Source: Morella rubra
Taxonomy: Eukaryota > Streptophyta > Magnoliopsida > Fagales > Myricaceae
Reading direction: 5' to 3'
Assembly: GCA_003952965.2 (NCBI GenBank)
Contig: CM025851.1
Location: 8,783,647-8,847,646, forward strand
Length of the DNA: 64,000 nt
A program made the position numbers and the translations under genes. Position 1 is the first letter of the stretch. The number at the start of each line of letters is the position of its first letter. Of the stretch, positions 56,869 through 64,000 are shown piece by piece. Below the pieces are notes generated by a model. That model saw only the letters and a list, made by a program, of their open reading frames with translations. It searched no databases and was not told the DNA's origin.

Positions 56869-59800
56869 ATGAATCTTCTTGGTCTTCTACTGCCTATGTG
56901 GGTATTAAGCACCGCTCCATTTTCAGCGGTGGTTAATGCCGGATCACAGCCCGCTGTATCATCCTTTTCTGAACCGGTTTTTGTTGCTGAGAGAGAACCC
57001 ATTTCTCAATTTTCTCTAGAAATGGAAGCCGAATCTCCAGGTACTTCAACAGTGCTGAGGGTTAGAATACTGATGATTCTAGTCTGCTTATTTCATGTGT
57101 TTACGGTCTTTGTTCCACATCGTGGACTTCTACAGTCTGTCTGTTTTAGCTTTTATGTGTTAAAGGTTTTGCATTAGTTCAAAAGGCATAACACATTGCA
57201 ACTTCAATTAAAGTAGATGTTTTTGGGTTGCTAATAAGACACTAAAACGAAGGAGTTTATATTGTGAATCATTCTGGGTTGTTTGAACATCCCGAAGAAG
57301 CAAACAAATTCAGTGAATTTAAATATCTCTTCAAGGGGATTTTTATCTTTTTTCTTTTTACTCACCGCCCTGCTTGGTTGCTGCGAAAACGTATCGGAAG
57401 TAAATAAATTTTTTATTTTTTGAAAAATTTGGGTTGTTTGTCGCTTGAATCCCCTGATTTTCACTCTGATGTATACTTGTGCTTGATACGAGTTTCTTGC
57501 TCAGTTGCGATGACTTTTGAGTTTTTCATTCAATTATCATAACGACGACTATAAGAATGCTAATTACACGGTTTCCTCAGGAACCAAACGGAAACATGCT
57601 ACAGCTCACAAATGATTTTCTCCACTTTTCAAGACTTATTTTGATGATCGAAAACAATTGGTTTTGGAGTTAGATATCATAACTCGCTTCCTTTTCCTAT
57701 GCCATAATCTCTGTGGTTTATTTATAAGAGTTCAGAGGATATACACTTCTTGATATGCTTATGTGATGGTTATTGCTCTCATCCTTATTTTATTTCCAAA
57801 TCAGCATTTTCGTTATAGTTTTCTTATGTTAAAGCAGGAATTCCGGAGGTTACAGTAGTGCACCACCAAGATTTGAACAAGAGAATTCTTATAGCACTCA
57901 TTGTTGCTTCCATTCTCCTTGGTGGAATTTTGGTGTTTTTGTTATGTCTTTGGATTTGTCGATGGAAGAACTTGAAGAACTCCAAAGAGAAAAGTCAGAA
58001 GAACTTGGGTATCTTCTACTCAATGAAATTTGCATTTGCATTTTTTCTTTTTCTTGTTTTTTCTTTGAGATATTCACATTTCGTTCGTTTACATTGGCTT
58101 TTTGTAATGTGATCTGAAGAGGCTGCAAAAGGGATCCCGTTGAACCCAATTATGGTCGGATTCAATTCGTTGAGGATGGTCAATAAGAAGAGTTCGGTTG
58201 CTATATTTGATTATCAATCATTAGAAGCTGCGACGAACAATTTCCATGAAAGTAATCTTTTGGGTGAGGGTGGTTCTGGACGTATCTACAAGGCTTGTTT
58301 TGATGAAAAGTTCCTTGCAGCAGTGAAGAGAATTGATGGTTGCAGACTAGAAGCGGAAGTAGAATTTGAAGTAATGATCTGTATCAGATTGACCTGGATA
58401 TCATTTCCTAAGAGTTGAATTTCTCCTTCAGTGCTTTTCTCTAAATTGATTGTACGGAATTGCAGAATGAGGTATATTGGTTGAGTAAAATCCGGCATCA
58501 GAATATTGTTAAACTGTTGGGTTACTGCATTTATGGCGAATTGAGGTTTCTTGTTTATGAAATGATGGAGAAAGAATCTTTGGAAGCTCAACTGCATGGT
58601 ATTATTTTTCTCTCTCACAAGATGATTTCTAAAGAAAACATTTTATAGGTCCTTGTATATTGTTCTTATTTCTCTCAACTGTATAGGACCTTCTAAGGGT
58701 TCAGCCTTGACATGGCATCTGCGGATGAAAATAGCCGTTGATGTTGCTAGGTAAGTCTACTGTGCTAATTATGCTTTTATAAGTTCTCTCTCCATTTCTT
58801 ACATTAACATGGTTGGTATTATTTTTAATGGTGTTAAGAGGATTAGAATATCTTCATGAGCAGTCCAATCCTCCTGTGGTTCACAGAGACATAAGATCTT
58901 GTAACATTCTTCTGGATTCTAATTTAAATGCGAAGGTAAGACCAATATGTGAGCCATTCGAAGTTGACATGAATAATGCTTCTACTCTTTGTGGTGTTTG
59001 ATGGGATGCTTTCTCTTTTAATGAGTTTTCTTGTATCAGTTGTCTGATTTCGGCCTTGCTGTTACTTCTGGCACTGAGAACAAGAATATTACGCTTTCAG
59101 GAACTTTGGGTCATGTAGCTCCGGAGTACGTTCTGGATGGTATGGAGGACTGTATATGACTTTCAAAGTGTGTATTAATGAGCATTTCTTTTAAATGACC
59201 TATAATGTTGTAGTATTTCCAAGATACAAGTTCTATGGAAATGTGAGGGACCTATAATGGCATCCCAATTTAAGGGCAAAAGAGGATGAATTATATTTCT
59301 TCTTTTTTCATAGAAGTGCAATCAACAAGACATCAATCTTCTGGGGCAGCAAGAAAATAGTTTGCTGCCTTATATTGTTCCTTATATCAGCCTAAATGCT
59401 TAGTAGAGAGTTCTGTTCCATATAAAATTGTGAGATTATATTCTGCAGGTAAATTAACAGATAAAAGCGATGTATATGCTTTTGGAGTTGTCCTTCTAGA
59501 ACTACTTATGGGAAGCAAGCCATTGGAAAATGCTGCCCACCCCCAATGCCAATCTATTGTTGCCTGGGTAAGTCTTCTTTCAAACCTCACCAAATTGCCT
59601 TTTATGAAGTATATTTTGGGAAAGGATTAACTTTTGGACTTCTTGCTGCTTGATGTTTTGAATCCTCATTGATTTCCAGGCCATGCCCCAACTTGCTGAT
59701 AGATCCAAGCTTCCAACCATTGTTGATCCTGTAATAAAAAACACGATGGATCTAAAGCACCTATATCAGGTTCATGGAATAAAACGCAAATATTTGGGTT

Positions 59801-60019
59801 AAGTCATTATGCGTTTCCATATGCTGCTAAGTTGCTGTATGTAATACCATTGAACAGGTTGCTGCTGTGGCTGTACTATGTGTGCAACCAGAACCGAGTT
59901 ACAGGCCGTTGATAACAGATGTCCTGCACTCGCTCATCCCCCTTGTCCCTCTTGAGCTTGGGGGGTCACTCAGAGTTGTAGAACCTACCGAGCCATCCTG
60001 CCCTGGACCTTCCCACTGA
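56869..60019 (+). CDS. Receptor-like protein kinase
   Basis: Ten exons join in phase: 56869-57040, 57838-58008, 58120-58370, 58466-58598, 58687-58750, 58839-58935, 59040-59139, 59449-59567, 59680-59769 and 59858-60019; 452 residues. Signal peptide 1-24, short extracellular region without known repeats to about 72, transmembrane helix 74-98, kinase domain about 160-435. Catalytic features are intact: glycine loop [11 protein letters not shown] (163-173), Lys184 in [14 protein letters not shown] (Asp281), DFG (Asp299) and APE (323-325). HRD with Arg marks an RD kinase. Family: resembles the probable receptor-like kinase At1g80640 and relatives, which have short ectodomains; ligand unknown. The second exon after the membrane helix is a short basic juxtamembrane segment. 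All splice sites are GT-AG. Confidence 0.9.
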
Positions 60020-61271
60020 CTGCGAAACGTTCCTTTTCACTACCATTTTTCATGCTGCAGATTGTCACATTCTAGGCAATCTCTCCAACCCTGGGATACC
60101 ATTCGTCCTGTCCACGATCATCCTTTGGCAGATTACTATTTCTTGAGGTTCGCGACAGAAGCAAAATTATGGTAGAAGGAAACTTTTTGCTCTTCGTTTG
60201 TTGAGATGTAAAGTTTAGATGAATTTTACGTAATTCTTCCACTGCAATGTGAGAGATGTTTGTATAACTTGTTCTTTGGAGAATCATTGTAAATTTTCAT
60301 TATATATACAGTTTAATGCAATCATAATTCTTGGATGTTTGAAAAGTGAGAGCCGATGATTATTTTTGGAAGATAAATGTCCCCAAGTTAGGTAGTGATG
60401 TATTTAGGGCTAAATACACTTTCTTATTTGTCATATTGCATCAGACAATTATTGATTTCCAACACTTCATTGTACTTTAAAATTTTAGGCTAATTTGAAT
60501 TGAAAATAATTTTTTGGTGTACGAGATGACAAGTCTATTTTCGTAATATTTTTTGCAGTGACTATTTTATGAGTATAAATTTTAAAATCTTATTTTTTAG
60601 GCTAAAAAATAAATTTAATTCAAATTAATTCTTATACTAATTAAACAAATTAGCTTAATGCTAATAATACAAATAATTAATAATAGCTAAGAGATATTAT
60701 TTGAGCCTCATAGATATGATCGTAACACAATATCAGGACTATTTGTCCAGAAAATTAGCATAACAAAATTGAAACTGTATATATATAATCATCTGAAGTG
60801 TTCAATGATTTACAATATTTCATCAGGAACGTACATTGGACTTCAATTTAAACAGCCCACATGACAGACGTAGCATAAAAGATGAGCACTGACTTTGCAG
60901 ATAAAAACATTAAAAACAAGGCTGTGGACCAGAAGTTGCAGGTTTACCAGGTACAGTTGCCCGAAATCCTCCCATCCCACGGTGATCTTGCGATTGTATA
61001 CATAAGTATGAGTTTGGGCAAATATCCTTCAGTTCATGGAGCGTTTCTGTGGTTTGTTTAGTGAAATAGTTCCAACCCCTCCTTCTGTGCATCAGACACT
61101 TGTCATCACGGTATGCACAAATGCAAAGAAAGTTTTTAGAAGCATTAGACCCAATAGCTCCCCCTGCGGATAAGAAAGAGTAGGAACGAGGTAGATGGAA
61201 AACAATTGCTCTAACCCACAAAAATTCATTGGTAATATCAGACGCCTTCCCGAATCTCCCCATAGATTCAC
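60020..61271. other. Spacer between receptor kinase and dsRBD genes
   Basis: The 3' flank of the kinase gene is AT-rich. An uninterrupted minus-strand frame at 60910-61347 (145 codons) has no motif I recognise and overlaps the start of the dsRBD gene; it is left uncalled. Confidence 0.45.
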
Positions 61272-62547
61272 ATGCCAACCTCAATTCCCAGTCCCAGGTA
61301 GATGGAAACACCAACCTCTCCCCCTCTCCATCGGTGGCCGTTTGCAATTGATTTTTTCGATCTCTTTTTTTTTTGTTTTTGTTTTTTTTTATCTGCTGGT
61401 ATGGTGTGTGGTTTTCCAGGTTAGGTTCAAGACACCCGAAACTCGGGCATCAGGAGATTACGAAGCCAAGCTCCAAAGAGGGCAGAGGACTTTCCTTCAA
61501 CGGAGAGACTAAGGTCGGGGGAAACCTAGCCCTCCAGAATGCCGCTACAGATGAAGGTACAGATCTGGACCAGATCAGTGTTTAGGCCAACAAGAAATCC
61601 AGTGCAATGTTCAATGGCGTTGTTTTCTGGGCTTGTTTTAACCGTGAATTTGCATGTGATTTCCTGAAGACAATAATTTATGTTAGCAGAGTAACGGGAA
61701 ACGAGAGGGCCTGTCGTCTTAAGAGTATAATAGTAAGTCCAAGTTGATGATTTTCTTTCTAAAACGAGATTAAAAAGCTAAGGCTGCCGGGCCACAAATG
61801 TCGTTAGTGTTGGGGGTACTAACGACGCCGGTTTCTTTTCTCATTCCCTATCAAGAAACCCAAGCAAATTCCCAGGCAATCTAATTATCTAAACTCACAT
61901 GGACTGGAGCTTAAGCTCTCCATTTAAATAGTATCCGTGTACAGTTGGTTCTTAGAAAAATGAAATTCCCTGGAAGTTGTCTCCAGAAACACCACTTTTG
62001 GCATATATTGGGTTGGAATTCGTTAAGCGTTTACCCTATGAATGTAGGTGGTTCGAAGAAGGGATTGGCGAAATCACAGCTATACGAGATCTGTGCTGCA
62101 AATTGTTGGAAAGCCCCTTTGTTTGAATGCTTCAAAGAGGAAGGCGCGAGTCATACAAAAATGTATGTCCAATATATATCACTCGAACACAGAAGTCTCC
62201 AGTTGATCTAGGAAGAGAGATATGTAGTTGGAATATGATCGTACACAGGCTATAAACATTCTGGTTTATTTTATTTTTAATGGAACTTTCACTTGGACTA
62301 TAAACAGAAGAAATAGCAAAGATGGTACCTGATTTATTACCTCCATGGTTGGTGCATTGTTAGTGACTGTTTGATGTTTCTGAACAGGTTTAGCTTCAAG
62401 GTTATTGTTGAGATAGAAGAAGCCTCAACTAAGGTTTTGGAGTGCTTTGGTGGTCCCCAAGCGAAAAAGAAAACAGCGGCAGATCATGCAGCTGAAGGGG
62501 CCTTGTGGTACTTGAAGCATGTTGGTTATTCTGCAAAGGGAGACTGA
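61272..62547 (+). CDS. Double-stranded RNA-binding domain protein
   Basis: Proposed exons 61272-61297, 61420-61556, 62048-62162 and 62388-62547 join in phase to give 145 residues. The last two exons encode one dsRBD (about residues 56-138): KSQLYEICAANCWKAP, CFKEEGASHTKM, FSFKVIVEIEE and the C-terminal helix motif KKKTAADHAAEGALWYL, whose KKxAxxxAA residues contact RNA. There is no RNase III catalytic domain, so the protein should bind dsRNA but not cut it. It resembles the small Arabidopsis protein I recall at At1g80650, annotated RNase-three-like. The dsRBD exons are secure. The first two exons rest only on splice sites, matching phase and an upstream in-frame stop at 61263. Confidence 0.75.
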
Positions 62548-62920
62548 AAACGGATTCAGATCGCCTGCAATTCGGAGTGCAATTCTGGAGAGAGAGTGGG
62601 AGAGAGTGGTGGGTCCGACGAGGATCGTGGTCCACTGAAAACATATACATTAGGATTTCCGCAATACATGTTGCCTCGTTTCCAGTTTTTGTGTCAATTT
62701 TAAATCTATATATCCAATGGAACCATCATTTGCCTAAAACTATGGATTTCAGTACGTACTTTTACAAGTTTATCGCTTGCACGGCCCCATAAACTCTGTT
62801 CTTCCAGATTTACTTTTGCAGCTTTAAACACATCAGTATTTAATAATATGTTTAGCTCATGCAATACACAATTTGTTTTGTTTTTAGTCCCTTGGGGAGA
62901 AACTCAGCTGTTGGAAAAAT

Positions 62921-63226
62921 GAAACTTTTTCTTGGGACAAATCTGGACAAACAGTATAAGAGATAAAAGCATAAGTTGGAATCGTACTGCTACTTATGAA
63001 CTTTTTCTTTGGACAAATCTGGAGGACAAATAGCATTAAAAATGCATGAGTTTGAACCGTACTGTTACTTTTTTTTTTTTTTCTAAGCAACCGTACTGCT
63101 ACTTACTAGTGATGAACTTTTTCTTGGGACAAATCTAGACAAACAGTGTTAATTGATAAACTTTTCTTGGGACAAATCTAGACAAACAGTGTTAATTGAT
63201 AAAAGCATGAGTTTGAATCGTACTGC
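62921..63226. repeat. Irregular tandem repeat
   Basis: The word CTTTTTCTTGGGACAAATCT with following ACAAACAGT, GATAAAAGCAT and ATCGTACTGC recurs about four times with unit lengths near 77, 115 and 47 bases. The last two short units (63114-63205) are nearly identical. Confidence 0.7.
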
Positions 63227-63764
63227 AACAGGGAGTCCTTAAATTACCTCGTTGTTAGGTGAGTGCGTGCCAGATGGATTGACTTTTTGTTTTAAAAAAT
63301 TTCTTGGTCTTTTGTTGTCAATGTCATTTAATATATATTGGGTCAGTTTGTAAATAAAAAATTTTACGCTTTTTAAAATGTCAAACAAACAACAGTGGAA
63401 TATATCAGTACATTTCATTTCATTTTCAGGTCATGTCAGTGCAGTACATTTTCAGATTCATTTCATTTTCAACCATTAAATAAGACATCTCTGATTTTCA
63501 TCGATAATCTCTATTTGACTTTCTCAACCCTGTGTACATTCTCCTTCACAGTAAGAGACGGGAATCAGCATGCATTTATCAAGTTTCTACACATTAAATA
63601 AGACAAAGCTCTGATTTTCATCGATAATCTCATTTGTTCTCAACCCTGGCATTCTCCCACACAAACCATACGAGGAAAGGACAAAGAAAATGGACGCATA
63701 ATTCTCATTGCCAGTTCTCCCCCTGCTGCCATGTCCCAGCTCTCTTGCAAACGAGTTCCTTAAA
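63227..63764. other. Spacer, no gene supported
   Basis: AT-rich DNA including a diverged direct repeat: CTGATTTTCATCGATAATCTC occurs at about 63491 and 63611, each after an ATTAAATAAGAC-like word. It is probably the 3' flank of the minus-strand gene that follows. Confidence 0.5.
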
Positions 63765-64000
63765 TCAAACAGTGTAGTGTTGCTGAATGGTGTCAATGTC
63801 AAGCCCCTTCAGTTTTACAACAGACTCGACATGCCCCTTGACAGTGTTCAGCTCTCTCAACCTGGAAACGAAAACAAATGGTACAAAATCAAGATTCTTT
63901 GATGTTCTCCTTCCCTAAGAAATCATATTACCTTCCCCTGAAACTCACCTGGCGATTTCAGCGCGCCTCTTGGCCTGCTCGGCAATTTCAGACAACTCGC
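63765..64000 (-). CDS. C-terminal end of an unidentified protein (gene runs off window end)
   Basis: Two minus-strand exons are visible: 64000-63949, ending at donor CCAG|GTGAGT, and 63861-63765 after acceptor TTTCCAG, with stop TGA at 63767-63765. They join in phase (AG|G, Arg). The readable part is polar and helical ([19 protein letters not shown]) and ends [13 protein letters not shown], which looks like a conserved C-terminus that I cannot name. The intron is 87 bases. Coiled-coil character is inference from the Glu/Arg/Leu pattern. Confidence 0.7.

Noticed and set aside
60910-61347. Minus-strand 145-codon frame next to the dsRBD gene
   Set aside because: Length is notable but no motif is recognised and it overlaps the proposed start of the dsRBD gene on the other strand. 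A protein search would settle it.
1-64000. CRISPR arrays, rRNA, tRNA, bacterial operons
   Set aside because: None seen. The repeats present are plant-type tandem, satellite-like or transposon repeats, and no tRNA or rRNA signature was recognised by eye.

Overview
The window is nuclear DNA of a dicot plant, probably a woody rosid (inference). It has AT-rich intergenic DNA, short GT-AG introns, TATA-box promoters, many small TIR elements and a solo LTR. All gene models were built by hand from splice sites, codon phase and recognised protein motifs. No homology search was run.

Layout. (1) 1-7.1 kb: 5' part of a minus-strand gene for an uncharacterised plant protein. Its promoter and first exon lie in a 2,080-bp direct tandem duplication with no difference seen by eye. 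(2) 7.1-11 kb: AT-rich DNA with small TIR elements. (3) 11.2-16 kb: five-exon nuclear gene for mitochondrial ribosomal protein uS15 with a long N-terminal extension. (4) 22.3 kb: single-exon DUF4228/PADRE gene. (5) 28.4-30.1 kb: two thionin-like loci, A and B, both incomplete. (6) 30.5-32.3 kb: intact F-box/LRR gene on the minus strand. (7) 34.7-35.8 kb: secreted proline-rich protein on the minus strand. (8) 36.9-39.5 kb: a MULE-type MITE, then a TIR element split by a solo LTR. (9) 40.7-55.6 kb: an interleaved cluster of defensin-like loci (E, G, F) and thionin-like loci (relic exon, D, C), with a copied 3' end of the F-box gene. (10) 56.9-60 kb: ten-exon receptor-like kinase. (11) 61.3-62.5 kb: dsRNA-binding-domain gene. 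(12) 63.8 kb to the end: last two exons of an unidentified minus-strand gene.

The backbone genes (uncharacterised SGG-type protein, uS15m, RNI/F-box, receptor kinase, dsRBD protein) occur in an order I recall from Arabidopsis At1g80610-At1g80650, so this looks like a conserved ancestral block. The window-specific part is the expansion of small secreted cysteine-rich peptide genes inside that block. Duplication has copied promoters, first exons and last exons separately, leaving leader exons without mature-domain exons, last exons without first exons, and one frameshifted copy. In both peptide families the intron is phase 1, so exons from neighbouring loci could be spliced together in frame.

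The strongest candidate for something undescribed is this cluster: near-identical leader exons joined to strongly divergent six-cysteine exons in the defensin-like genes, and the complementary damage in thionin-like loci A and B. Expression and function of these genes cannot be judged from sequence alone.
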